Below are positions 16,401-25,538 of a stretch of 64,000 bases of DNA, piece by piece. Position 1 is the first letter of the stretch. The number at the start of each line of letters is the position of its first letter. Source of the stretch: Lachnospiraceae bacterium (lineage in GTDB: Bacteria; Bacillota; Clostridia; Lachnospirales; Lachnospiraceae); assembly GCA_021770785.1 (NCBI GenBank), contig JAETQH010000003.1:1-64000 (forward strand), written 5' to 3'. The notes under the pieces are model-generated. The model saw nothing but the letters and a program-made list of their open reading frames with translations. It had not been told where the DNA came from and searched no databases. Both the position numbers and the translations under genes were made by a program.

Positions 16401-16807
16401 ATGCTAAAACAGATTAAATATTTTCTGGCAGTGGCTGAATGCAACAGTTTTACAGAGGCAGCGGAGAGGTGCTTTATTTCACAATCCGCAATTTCCCAGC
16501 AAATCAGTGCCCTTGAGGAGAATTTGGGAGTACAGCTGATAAAAAGAGAAAAGCGCAAATTTTCTCTGACGGCTGCGCATCGGATATCTGGGCGGATATG
16601 AGGGGAGAGAATTGCAGGATACCATTTATGAGTTTACAGACAAATATCCGGAAGCCGTAATTAGCGCCAAAAAGTACAGTCATGAGGATTTATATAAGAA
16701 AATCAATGCAGATGAGCTAGAGCAGGGCTTTTACCAGAGAAGATACCAATTATTATATTGAGGAATTTGTATCCCTTTTTTGTGAAAAATTTAATGACAG
16801 CGAATGA
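16401..16807 (+). pseudogene. Decayed LysR-family regulator
   Basis: The first 56 codons encode an intact LysR helix-turn-helix (FLAVAECNSFTEAAERCFISQSAISQQISALEENLGV). At about 16570 the frame breaks. The expected hinge is missing, and the next frame gives a co-inducer-domain fragment (RIGYLGGYEGRELQDTIYEFTDKYPEAV), which stops after about 60 codons. A third frame then carries the C-terminal piece EDTNYYIEEFVSLFCEKFNDSE before the stop at 16805. Three fragments in three registers with missing middle sections point to at least two internal deletions. AGGAAAGAG precedes ATG 16401, so a truncated DNA-binding peptide could still be made. Its former target is unknown. Confidence 0.85.
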
Positions 16808-16820
16808 GTGAGACATTCAG

Positions 16821-16842
16821 GCACCCGTTGGGGTGCTTTTTT
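16821..16842 (+). terminator. Intrinsic terminator
   Basis: GCACCC-GTTG-GGGTGC followed directly by TTTTTT is a textbook terminator. It ends the LysR remnant's transcription unit. Confidence 0.93.
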
Positions 16843-16852
16843 GATGCACAGC

Positions 16853-16927
16853 CCCATGCAGAGGAAGTATGCCACTGAGGCGGCGCATGGGGCGCGCAGC
16901 GAGTAGGGAAAAATTCTTCCCTACTCG
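16853..16927. repeat. Hairpin-rich intergenic segment
   Basis: CCCCATGC (16853-16860) can pair with GCATGGGG (16885-16892). Just after it an 11-bp stem (16900-16910 with 16917-16927) has a six-base loop. The interval 16808-17150 otherwise holds the preceding terminator, a promoter and no gene. Confidence 0.5.
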
Positions 16928-16990
16928 ATTATAAGCGCTGCTGCCTTTCGATAGATTAGAAAAACTTATCTATGGCATTCGAAATGGAAA

Positions 16991-17019
16991 TTGTTTCCTG
17001 AAAAATTCCCGGATATAAT
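16991..17019 (+). promoter_or_regulatory. Promoter of the FkbM-like gene
   Basis: TTGTTT (16991-16996) and TATAAT (17014-17019) are separated by 17 bp, about 130 bp before the next gene. The long leader has no recognised riboswitch. Confidence 0.65.
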
Positions 17020-17150
17020 ATACCTCCAAGGCATGACAAAAAATTCGGAACAGGTATTAGACGCCAGAGAGGGGCAGATATTAAAATATCATTGGACAAT
17101 TAGAAATCATATAAAATGATGGAAAGGAAATAAAAAAAGAGGTGGTTGTA

Positions 17151-18266
17151 ATGCAGATGACAAGGGAACAGTTTTTAGCGGGACTGGAAAAAGATAAAAT
17201 ACAGGAAGATATGGTGCAGCAGCTAAAAAAAGAAAGCCTGCCCTTAGTGCTCTGGGGCTGCGGAGATGTGGCGGAAGCGTTGTACCAGTATTTAAAACAG
17301 CAGGAAATCTCCATAGATGTGGTGTGGCTGGATGCTGATTTTGAGCAGATGACATTCCATGGAATGCAGACAAAAAGATTAGAACAGGTGACGGCAGAGT
17401 TTCCAAAGTTTAATGTGATACTGGGACATTCCCACTATGATAAGGGGAGAAAACTGCCGGAGAAGATTCCGCAGATTCAGAAAGTATTTTATGCGTTCAG
17501 TATTCATTATGAGCAGTATGAAAAAGTACCCTATGAACAAATCGAAAAAGAGGCGGATAGGTTTGTATGGCTGTGCAGTCAGGTGGAAGATGAGCAATCG
17601 GTACATAATCTGATGGCATATCTCAACACGAAAATGACCGGAAATGCGGACTATATTTTAGACAGTTATGAGAAGCCCATGAGTTTTTATAACAATGATG
17701 TTTTTCAGATGTCGGACAGGGAAGTCTTTTTAGATATCGGCGCCTATAACGGGGACACGATAAAATTGTTTTTAGAGGAAACCGATGGAAAATATAAAAA
17801 AATAATTGCTTTAGAACCGGATGATAAAAGCTTTTTAGAACTCAATGAATATCTGGCAAGAGAGAGAATCAGAAATGTGGTGACTTCTAAAACCGGAGCA
17901 TGGAACAGGCAGGAGAATCTTCTGTTTAAGACGGGAAATGAACAGATTTCCAGTGTGGACATGGGAGACAATATCTTAAAAGCCAGCAATACCATTACGA
18001 TCTATGCAGACCGTCTGGATGAGATTTTTGGGGAGGAGGAGATTTCCTTTATAAAAATCAATTATTATGAGGGTGTATTAGAAGCGATGGAAGGATGCAG
18101 TGGTATTCTAAAAAGCTGCCATCCGAAGCTGGCGATTGATGTGGGTTTTGATATTTACAATGTGCTGAAGCTGTCTGAACTTTTAACTTCCTTAGAACTG
18201 GGTTATCGGCTGTATCTTCGCTTTAACCGGGCGATGTCATCGACATTTACACTCTATGCAGAGTGA
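17151..18266 (+). CDS. FkbM-like SAM-dependent methyltransferase with an N-terminal Rossmann-like domain
   Basis: The C-terminal half (from about residue 180) has the SAM-binding motif EVFLDIGAYNGDT, an acidic strand end IIALEPDD and the FkbM-family order of strands. The N-terminal half (LPLVLWGCGDVAEALYQYL) resembles the nucleotide-binding-like domain often found before FkbM domains in polysaccharide clusters. The usual FIKIDxEG motif is FIKINYYEGVLEAMEG here, so the typical Asp is Asn and an extra Tyr is present; catalysis may differ. ATG 17151 is preceded by AGAGGTGG; an in-frame GTG at 17142 is less likely. It stands alone between a promoter and the next transport locus. The substrate is unknown, perhaps a glycan or peptide. 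Confidence 0.7.
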   Translation: MQMTREQFLAGLEKDKIQEDMVQQLKKESLPLVLWGCGDVAEALYQYLKQQEISIDVVWLDADFEQMTFHGMQTKRLEQVTAEFPKFNVILGHSHYDKGRKLPEKIPQIQKVFYAFSIHYEQYEKVPYEQIEKEADRFVWLCSQVEDEQSVHNLMAYLNTKMTGNADYILDSYEKPMSFYNNDVFQMSDREVFLDIGAYNGDTIKLFLEETDGKYKKIIALEPDDKSFLELNEYLARERIRNVVTSKTGAWNRQENLLFKTGNEQISSVDMGDNILKASNTITIYADRLDEIFGEEEISFIKINYYEGVLEAMEGCSGILKSCHPKLAIDVGFDIYNVLKLSELLTSLELGYRLYLRFNRAMSSTFTLYAE

Positions 18267-18422
18267 GTTTTTTGTCTTTACCGGGAGATTTTTACAAGAC
18301 TTCATGTTGGTGCAAGAATCGTAATCTTATAGGAAATAAACGTAATGTACCTTACCGAATCCAAATGATAAAATAATATAAAATCATGATTTTAATTAAG
18401 GAATGAAAGGAAAACAAAAGAA

Positions 18423-19871
18423 ATGGAAACAACAAAATACAACAGAGCCAAAACATGGCAAATTGCATTTTTCGCTCTTAACATGATGTCAACAAACTTA
18501 TATCTTTTTCTCATGTCATATGTATCCTATTACGCAAATGGATTATTGGGTATGTCCTTAGTATTTGTGTCAACCCTTGCTACTGCAATGAGAATTTTCG
18601 ATGGATTTACAGACCCTATTATCGGATGGATGATAGATCATATGAATGGAAGATTCGGTAAATTCAGACCATTCCTCGTGATAGGTAACGCTCTCCTGAT
18701 GATCAGTATGATTCTTATGTATAAGACAACTCATCTGATTCCGGACTCACTTCGGATACCGTATTTTGTAGTCATATATGCTTTATACATTCTGGGCTAT
18801 ACCATTCAGGGAACTGTGACTACTTCTGCGCAGACACTGCTTACAAATGATCCGAAGCAGAGACCTTTATATGGTTTCTTTACCGGATTTTTCATGTTGT
18901 TTTTACAAACAGGCTTCCTTGCAATAATTTCTAACTACCTTGTTCCAAAATATGGAAGCATGAGTTATGAATTTTTCAATGAGTTGATTATATGGGTTAT
19001 TTTAATTGCATTGGTACTTATGATTTGTGCTTTTATCGCAATCGCGCCAAAAGACAAAGCCGAATTTTATGACAATCTGGTAGATAATAAAGAAGAGAAA
19101 GTCGGTTTTAAGGTATATTGGGAAGTGCTGAAACAGAACAGAGCTTTACAAATGTTAATTATCTCAGAATCCACAGATAAACTCGCCAGTACAATCGCAG
19201 GAAATTCAATTGTCGGAGTTATGTTATTTGGCATTATTATCGGTGACTATGAAGTAATGGGACGTTTATCCATGATTACTATGATTCCGAATATCATTCT
19301 TCTTGTATTCGGGATTGCAAAAGCAAGAAACTCCGGGCAAAAATCAATCTATGTAATGAGTACATGGCTCTGTATCATCTTACAGACAGTACTGTTACTG
19401 ATTTTCTGTTTTGGAGATCCGACACAGATTAACCTTAAATCTTTTGGCTTCATGAATATTGCATTTGTTGTATTATATATCTTGATTAACGGAGTAAGAA
19501 ATATCGGAAGCAATATGATGATTCCAATGATGGCAGATTGTACCGATTATGAATTATATCGCAGCGGACATTATGTTCCGGGGCTTATCGCAACGGTTTA
19601 TTCTTTTATTGATAAGCTGATTTCATCTCTTGGTTCAACGATTGTCGGCTTATTCGTTGCAGCTATTGGGTATGCGAATTCTGTTCCACAGATTGGAGAA
19701 CCGGTTACAAATAGTATTTTTACGGTTACTATGGTATTATATTGCGGAATGCCAATCCTTGGATGGGTCATCTCGATTATTGCAATGAAATTCTATCCAT
19801 TAACAGGTGATAAAATGAAGGAGGTAGAAGATTACATCGCAGATAAACAGACAAAGAAAGCTGCTCAGTAA
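18423..19871 (+). CDS. GPH-family sugar:cation symporter (MFS)
   Basis: The 482-residue product has about twelve hydrophobic segments and the glycoside-pentoside-hexuronide family signature in the first loop (DGFTDPIIGWMIDHMNGRFGKFRPF), where the DxxxD pair binds the coupling cation in MelB-type carriers. It would import a glycoside or its breakdown product. It is followed after 10 bp by a glycosidase and then an AraC-type regulator, so the three form a small uptake-and-hydrolysis operon. Its codon use is more A/T-rich than the surrounding genes, which together with the self-contained regulator hints at acquisition as a unit. Confidence 0.88.
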   Translation: METTKYNRAKTWQIAFFALNMMSTNLYLFLMSYVSYYANGLLGMSLVFVSTLATAMRIFDGFTDPIIGWMIDHMNGRFGKFRPFLVIGNALLMISMILMYKTTHLIPDSLRIPYFVVIYALYILGYTIQGTVTTSAQTLLTNDPKQRPLYGFFTGFFMLFLQTGFLAIISNYLVPKYGSMSYEFFNELIIWVILIALVLMICAFIAIAPKDKAEFYDNLVDNKEEKVGFKVYWEVLKQNRALQMLIISESTDKLASTIAGNSIVGVMLFGIIIGDYEVMGRLSMITMIPNIILLVFGIAKARNSGQKSIYVMSTWLCIILQTVLLLIFCFGDPTQINLKSFGFMNIAFVVLYILINGVRNIGSNMMIPMMADCTDYELYRSGHYVPGLIATVYSFIDKLISSLGSTIVGLFVAAIGYANSVPQIGEPVTNSIFTVTMVLYCGMPILGWVISIIAMKFYPLTGDKMKEVEDYIADKQTKKAAQ

Positions 19872-19881
19872 TCAATCATAT

Positions 19882-22578
19882 ATGAGAACGGAAAATAAAA
19901 ATACCATGCCTCTTTGGGGGCCATATTCAAAAAAATATATGGGATTTTCCAGGATTATGAAAGAAAGCAGCATTTCAGGCGCCAGGTGGGATTTAGTAGT
20001 ATATCCCACCTACGCTAACAGTGCTGTCCCTGTTCCCAATGTTACAGTTCCTTCTGATTACCATCCCTGGGAAGCAGACGCAGAAGGAAGGTTTTTCAGC
20101 TATAGATATGAACTTCTGTGGAAAGACATGTTATATGCAGATGTCGATTTCTTCTATATAGAGGAAGAAACATACGGAATCCGCACATGCTATCATAACA
20201 ATACAAACAAAATTCAAAATTGCCTTTTGAATTATTTTACAGCAATTGAATATCCCCAGAACATGGTCTGCACAGCGAAACACCCTTCCGAATCGGATGT
20301 ATGGAATGCTCTGGATTACGAGGAATTTACGCTTGCAAAGACAAGACCATGGGAGCATTTGAATCACGATGGATTAAAGAAAGGGGAAATACATAAAGAA
20401 GAATTTACAGACGGAAACGGTCTGGGTGCATCTTTTTATTGTATGGCGGTACCTCACCTGAAATTAAAATGGTTTGGAGGTGAAAAAGGAGACCACGTCA
20501 GTTATACAAAATCTTTATCACATGATTATGACGATGCAGTTCTTTCTATCCGCTATTGCACTGTAATGTCAAATGAAGATGTAATATTTGAAAGTAATTA
20601 TGGAACAATATGTTTTAAGGCAGGTAAAACGCCTCAGAACGTTACCCTTCCCTTGGGTGCATTAACGAAGGAATTTAAGTTTTTTATGACATCTAATGGC
20701 ACAGAAACGAACGGTATCATATTAGATTATTTTTCAATCACTGAAAAAGCGCAGCGAAAGGAAGAACAAGTCATTACCGAAAACAGAAATATGATTCCTA
20801 CGATTGATTATAAGGATAATCGGATTGAATATCAATATAATTATGGAGAGCTTCCTGTATATTTCAATATATTAAGTAAACGTGTCAGAAGCAGAAATCT
20901 ATATTCCGGATGTTTAGAAGATGCCTTAATCACGCGACTGACAAACTCTGATGAAACATATGATAATCTTACCCGCAGTTTCTCAGGCGCATTTGGTGAT
21001 AAACATTCAGAAGAAGGCTTTTATCATACAAACGTGGTAGAAGCAATTTTTCTTCCCGGACAAAGCACTCATACCGAATATGCATATATCAGCACAAAAC
21101 AAAATACCTACACCCAAAGAGAGCTCGAGCATTTTTGGCTGACAGCTTCTCAGAATGCGGCAGAACGAAATATCAACCGGACAGGCGATTCTTATGATTT
21201 TTCAGCAAGGCTTCTGAAAGCTTCCTTGCTGTCAAATATTGTATACCCAATCTATCGCTATGGGGAAAATGTCGTTCACTATACGCCGGGAAAACGCTGG
21301 GATAGTCTTTACACATGGGACTCTGGATTTATCGGTCTTGGCGTATTAGAATATTCGGAAGAAAGAGCGGAATATATTATGGACATGTATCTTTCGGAAG
21401 AGAACAATGAAGATTTTGCCTTTTTAGCACACGGTTCGCTTGTACCTACACAATTTTATCTTTTGTATGAAATATTAATCCGGGCATCCGCAAAAAAGCG
21501 TGAGGACATGAAAAAATATTATCCCATGTTCCAACGATATTATCGATATATGGGCGGAAAAACGGAGGGCTCAACTACCGCCCGTTTAGGCAGCGGAATG
21601 CTTACCGTTTATGATTATTTCTACAATGCCAGCGGGATGGATGATTATCCGCCTCAGGTTGCAGTACACAGAATGGGACTTGAAAACTGTGTTTCTCCTG
21701 TCTGCAGCAATGTTCATTTTATCAGAATTGCAAAAATCATGAAACAGTTTGCTATACTATGCGGCTGTACAGGTGACATTGCAGAATACGAGGAAGACAT
21801 TCGTAATGTTTCCGAAGCGTTTCTCGCAAATTCCTGGGACCAGGAAAGCGGATATTTCAGTTACGTTCTCCACACTCCGGAGGGAACAGAAATCTTGCGC
21901 ACGGATACGGGGGAAAACTATAACAAAGGCGTAGATGGTGTAACCCCATTGATTGCCGGAATCTGCACAAAAGAACAGCAAAAACAGCTATTAAAACATT
22001 TGAAAAATGAAAATGAGCTTTGGTCTTCCATTGGTATTTCCACTGTCGACCGAAGTGCATCCTACTATTACGACAATGGATACTGGAACGGCAGTGTATG
22101 GTTTCCGTATCAGTACCTTCTCTGGAAGTCCATGTTTGATATCGGAGAAAGTGAATTTGCCTATCAGATTGCGGTACGTGCCCTGTCAGCATGGAAACAG
22201 GAAGTGGAATTCAGCTACAATACCTTTGAAATGATTCAAATTGAAACAGAAAGAGGCGGCTGGTTTCATCAATTTGGAGGCTTGTCATCACCAATTGTTA
22301 TTTGGTATCATGCATATTATAAGAAAGGTACGATTACAACCGGATATGAAACATGGATTGAGGAAAGCCGTTTTGATGAAACTTACACCGAAGCCTATAT
22401 TAAATATCGTAAATTAACAAATCAAGAAAACGTTATAATGGTAGTAATGGATTCGTCCTATGATTACCGGATTACGATTAACGGTACTGCCGTTAGCGGG
22501 AGAGAACGCGTAAAAGGAACCATAGAACTTTTGCTTCCAGAGGAAACTGGTGAAATTGTGATAACAAAACATGAATGA
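19882..22578 (+). CDS. Putative (alpha/alpha)6-barrel glycoside hydrolase, GH63/MGH1-like
   Basis: The 898-residue protein has no signal peptide, so it acts in the cytoplasm on an imported oligosaccharide. Residues 1-430 are beta-rich and unlike any family I recognise with certainty. Residues 450-830 look like an (alpha/alpha)6 barrel with sequence marks of the GH63/GH37-type clan: KRWDSLYTWDSGFIGLG, a VHRMGLENCVSPV segment and YYDNGYWNGSVWFPYQYLLW with ETERGGWFHQFGG. A short beta domain ends the protein. Substrate and exact family are uncertain; alpha-glucosidase or mannosidase-like activity is possible. The start has no good ribosome binding site and lies 10 bp after the symporter stop, so translation is likely coupled. 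Its last codons overlap the AraC gene by 8 bp. Confidence 0.65.
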   Translation: MRTENKNTMPLWGPYSKKYMGFSRIMKESSISGARWDLVVYPTYANSAVPVPNVTVPSDYHPWEADAEGRFFSYRYELLWKDMLYADVDFFYIEEETYGIRTCYHNNTNKIQNCLLNYFTAIEYPQNMVCTAKHPSESDVWNALDYEEFTLAKTRPWEHLNHDGLKKGEIHKEEFTDGNGLGASFYCMAVPHLKLKWFGGEKGDHVSYTKSLSHDYDDAVLSIRYCTVMSNEDVIFESNYGTICFKAGKTPQNVTLPLGALTKEFKFFMTSNGTETNGIILDYFSITEKAQRKEEQVITENRNMIPTIDYKDNRIEYQYNYGELPVYFNILSKRVRSRNLYSGCLEDALITRLTNSDETYDNLTRSFSGAFGDKHSEEGFYHTNVVEAIFLPGQSTHTEYAYISTKQNTYTQRELEHFWLTASQNAAERNINRTGDSYDFSARLLKASLLSNIVYPIYRYGENVVHYTPGKRWDSLYTWDSGFIGLGVLEYSEERAEYIMDMYLSEENNEDFAFLAHGSLVPTQFYLLYEILIRASAKKREDMKKYYPMFQRYYRYMGGKTEGSTTARLGSGMLTVYDYFYNASGMDDYPPQVAVHRMGLENCVSPVCSNVHFIRIAKIMKQFAILCGCTGDIAEYEEDIRNVSEAFLANSWDQESGYFSYVLHTPEGTEILRTDTGENYNKGVDGVTPLIAGICTKEQQKQLLKHLKNENELWSSIGISTVDRSASYYYDNGYWNGSVWFPYQYLLWKSMFDIGESEFAYQIAVRALSAWKQEVEFSYNTFEMIQIETERGGWFHQFGGLSSPIVIWYHAYYKKGTITTGYETWIEESRFDETYTEAYIKYRKLTNQENVIMVVMDSSYDYRITINGTAVSGRERVKGTIELLLPEETGEIVITKHE

Positions 22579-23410
22579 AAAATATTATGATCTGTATACC
22601 GGATATCTGACGATGATTAGTTCCAATATGGAAATACACTTATATAAAAATGGGGATCTGACTGCTGAGAAAAATCAGTGGCATGACTTTTTTGAACTTT
22701 TTTGCTTAGTTGACGGTGAAGTTGATTTTCAGATTGGAAATAAAAAAATCCGGCTTACCAAAAATCAGATACTATTGATACCGCCTTCTACAGAACATTC
22801 TGCGGAAATTCATTCTGCAAACTATGAAAGAATTGTCCTGTGGATGAACCCATGGTATTTGAATCGGTTATCGAGCAGAAAAACCAATCTTACCCAATGC
22901 TTTGCCACGGCCAAGCAGCATGGATATGTATTTGAACCGGGACCTTACATTTGGAACCGGATTTTAACAGAGCTTTATAACCTGATATATGAAACACATG
23001 AGAATGAATTTGGAAAAGATATTCTGATTGATTCTAGTATCCAGCATCTATTGATTATGCTGAATCGATATGAAAGAGCCAATGTCAGGGAAGACCAGAC
23101 AAATATCTATGAAGTGATTCGTTATATTAACCAACATTACACCGAGAATATCACTTTAGACTCTTTATGTTTACAGTTCTATATCAGCAAATTTTATCTG
23201 TCAAGGAGCTTTGAGGCAGCCACCGGGAAAAGTGTATATCAGTATATACTGGAAAAGAGAATGATTATGGCGCGACAGCTCTTAGTTTACGGCGAAAAGC
23301 CTACAGATATCTATACGTTATGTGGTTTTAATAATTACAGTAATTTTTACAGGGCCTTTAAAAAATATTATCAGGTTTCGCCACGGGACTTTATAAAAAG
23401 CAGGCATTAG
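22571..23410 (+). CDS. AraC-family transcriptional regulator
   Basis: The 279-residue product has an N-terminal cupin-like sensor domain (about 20-120: FELFCLVDGEVDFQIGNKKIRL, LIPPSTEHSAEI) and two C-terminal helix-turn-helix units (ITLDSLCLQFYISKFYLSRSFEAATG and IYTLCGFNNYSNFYRAFKKYYQVSPRDF). It most probably senses a sugar and activates the symporter-glycosidase operon, in which it is the last gene, overlapping the previous stop by 8 bp. A strong terminator follows. Confidence 0.92.
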   Translation: MNEKYYDLYTGYLTMISSNMEIHLYKNGDLTAEKNQWHDFFELFCLVDGEVDFQIGNKKIRLTKNQILLIPPSTEHSAEIHSANYERIVLWMNPWYLNRLSSRKTNLTQCFATAKQHGYVFEPGPYIWNRILTELYNLIYETHENEFGKDILIDSSIQHLLIMLNRYERANVREDQTNIYEVIRYINQHYTENITLDSLCLQFYISKFYLSRSFEAATGKSVYQYILEKRMIMARQLLVYGEKPTDIYTLCGFNNYSNFYRAFKKYYQVSPRDFIKSRH

Positions 23411-23420
23411 TAGAAAAAAG

Positions 23421-23452
23421 AGATGTTGCATAAATTGCAGCATCTTTTTTTT
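23421..23452 (+). terminator. Intrinsic terminator after the AraC gene
   Basis: AGATGTTGC (23421-23429) pairs with GCAGCATCT (23437-23445) with one wobble, followed by eight T residues. Confidence 0.92.
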
Positions 23453-23547
23453 GCACACGGGCGCATGTTGCGATATTTTTCAAAAAAAAGTTGTGCAGAA
23501 TGGTAGAGAAGTTGTATGATTTTGTATAGAGCATAGGGATTGCTTTA

Positions 23548-23717
23548 GGAACTGTCCAGAAATAACTTTTAAATAGTGCGTCAGATTTTTCTTTAAGAAT
23601 GCAAATTACTACGTAATTATCAAAAATCAGGCGCATAGCGGGCTATGTAACTGATTTTTGAGTGGTGCTATTGGAGAAAAAGACAAGCAATATTAAAAGT
23701 TATTTTTGGACAGTTCC
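23548..23717. mobile_element. 170-bp MITE-like element with 25-bp terminal inverted repeats
   Basis: The ends are inverted repeats of about 25 bp, starting GGAACTGTCC (23548) and ending GGACAGTTCC (23717), with only a few mismatches. TTA flanks both sides (23545-23547 and 23718-23720), which fits a 3-bp target duplication. Inside, TCAAAAATCAG pairs with CTGATTTTTGA. No transposase is encoded. It is inserted 44 bp before the pentose kinase start. The rest of 23453-23761 shows no gene. Confidence 0.8.
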
Positions 23718-23761
23718 TTAGGATAACACCATTTTATTTTTGTAAAGGAAAGGAATTTAGT

Positions 23762-25357
23762 ATGAGCAATGCAAAACAGACGATTTTAGACGGAAATGCA
23801 GTGTTGGGGATTGAGTTTGGCTCCACCAGAATCAAAGCAGTATTAGTGGGAGAGGAGCATACTCCCATTGCCTCCGGTGCCCACGACTGGGAAAACCAGC
23901 TGGTGGACGGTATCTGGACCTACAGTTTAGAGGCAATCTGGAGGGGGTTACAGGACTGCTATGGAAAAATGGCGGCGGACGTATCCGAAAAATACGGCGT
24001 GGAGGTAACAAAGCTGAGAGCAATCGGATTTTCCGGCATGATGCACGGTTACCTGGCATTTGATAAAGAAGGAGAGCTGTTAGTCCCCTTCCGCACCTGG
24101 AGAAATACCATCACCGGGGAGGCGGCAGAGGCATTGACAAGGGAATTTTCCTTTAATATCCCCCAGCGGTGGAGTATCGCCCATCTCTATCAGGCAGTGT
24201 TAAACGGGGAGGAGCATGTGTCCCGGATAGATTTCTTCACTACTCTGGCAGGCTATATCCACTGGAAGCTCACCGGGGAGAAGGTGCTGGGGGTAGGGGA
24301 GGCATCCGGCATGTTCCCCATCGACCCAAAGACAAAAAATTACAACCGGAGGATGACAGAGCAGTTTGATAAACTGGTTGCACCGAAAAATTATCCGTGG
24401 AAATTAGAAGAAATTCTTCCGAAAGTCTTGGTGGCAGGGGAAAACGCAGGCGTGCTCACGGAGGAAGGCGCAAAATTATTAGATGTTACCGGGAAATTAA
24501 GTCCGGGCACTCCGCTGTGCCCGCCGGAGGGAGATGCGGGCACAGGAATGGCAGCCACCAATTCCGTGGCAGTGGGCACGGGAAATGTGTCGGCGGGGAC
24601 TTCGGTGTTTGCCATGGTGGTTCTAGAGGAAGAGCTAAAGGCAGTCCACGAGGAACTGGATTTAGTTACTACGCCCTCCGGCGACACGGTGGCGATGGTA
24701 CACTGCAACAACTGTACCTCTGATTTGAATGCCTGGGTGAATCTTTTCCGGGAATTTGCGGAAACTTTCGGCATGGAGGCGGATATGGACCGGCTCTTTG
24801 GAACTCTTTATCATAAGGCGTTAGAGGGAGATAAGGACTGCGGCGGACTTGTGGCATATAACTATTTTTCCGGGGAACCGGTGACAGGCTTAAATGAGGG
24901 ACGTCCGATGTTTGTCCGCAGGCCGGATGCTAAGTTCGGACTGGCAAACTTCATGAGAACCCACCTGTATGCGTCCCTTGCCACCTTAAAAATCGGTCTG
25001 GATATTCTGCTGAAAGAAGAAAAGGTAACGGTGAAACAGGTTTACGGGCACGGCGGACTGTTTAAGACAAAAGGTGTCGGGCAGGGAATCCTTGCCGCAG
25101 CCGTAGATGCTCCGGTGGCGGTGTTAGAGACAGCCGGGGAGGGTGGTCCCTGGGGCATGGCGCTGCTGGCCTCCTATATGGTGAATAAAGCAGAGGGAGA
25201 AAGCCTGGAGGACTATCTTGGCAAAAAGGTTTTTGCGGGAGAAACCGGCACTGTGATGGAGCCGGAACCGGCGGATACAGCAGGTTTTGAGGCGTACATA
25301 AAGGTTTATAAAGAAACGCTGGCGGCGGAAAGAGCAGCGGTGGAGGCATTGAAATAA
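23762..25357 (+). CDS. FGGY-family carbohydrate kinase, probably a ribulokinase/xylulokinase-type pentulose kinase
   Basis: The 531-residue product has the FGGY kinase layout: N-terminal phosphate motif [15 protein letters not shown], a [12 protein letters not shown] segment, a second ATPase half with [15 protein letters not shown], and [20 protein letters not shown] near the C-terminus. It would phosphorylate a ketopentose at the expense of ATP. The operon continues with transaldolase-like, transketolase and L-ribulose-5-phosphate 4-epimerase genes, so L-ribulose (from arabinose) is the most consistent substrate. The protein belongs to the non-classical branch and differs from the 560-residue AraB, so the assignment rests on context. 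Isomerase araA is not in the window. GGAAAGGAA precedes the ATG. Confidence 0.75.
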   Translation: MSNAKQTILDGNAVLGIEFGSTRIKAVLVGEEHTPIASGAHDWENQLVDGIWTYSLEAIWRGLQDCYGKMAADVSEKYGVEVTKLRAIGFSGMMHGYLAFDKEGELLVPFRTWRNTITGEAAEALTREFSFNIPQRWSIAHLYQAVLNGEEHVSRIDFFTTLAGYIHWKLTGEKVLGVGEASGMFPIDPKTKNYNRRMTEQFDKLVAPKNYPWKLEEILPKVLVAGENAGVLTEEGAKLLDVTGKLSPGTPLCPPEGDAGTGMAATNSVAVGTGNVSAGTSVFAMVVLEEELKAVHEELDLVTTPSGDTVAMVHCNNCTSDLNAWVNLFREFAETFGMEADMDRLFGTLYHKALEGDKDCGGLVAYNYFSGEPVTGLNEGRPMFVRRPDAKFGLANFMRTHLYASLATLKIGLDILLKEEKVTVKQVYGHGGLFKTKGVGQGILAAAVDAPVAVLETAGEGGPWGMALLASYMVNKAEGESLEDYLGKKVFAGETGTVMEPEPADTAGFEAYIKVYKETLAAERAAVEALK

Positions 25358-25381
25358 AAAAAATGCAGAATAGATATTGAT

Positions 25382-25526
25382 TTTTTCCGGTAAAAGGAAT
25401 ATGATGGATTTAGATTTAACGTGCACGTGCACGCAAATGAGGGACGTCGGAGAAGAGGGCACGTTGTGATCAAAACAGGAAACACGGTGTCAGAAAACAT
25501 CTGCCACTAAAATTTTACCGGAAAAA
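25382..25526 (+). promoter_or_regulatory. Long-range inverted repeat and 14-bp palindrome between kinase and aldolase genes
   Basis: A perfect 14-bp inverted repeat (25382-25395 with 25513-25526, core TTTTCCGGTAAAA/TTTTACCGGAAAA) encloses 117 bp, and its right arm abuts the AAGGAG site of the aldolase gene. Inside, CGTGCACGTGCACG (25420-25433) is a perfect palindrome, a plausible repressor operator. The arms could fold in mRNA and hide the ribosome binding site, or they could be paired protein sites. Confidence 0.55.
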
Positions 25527-25538
25527 GGAGAAGAGAAA

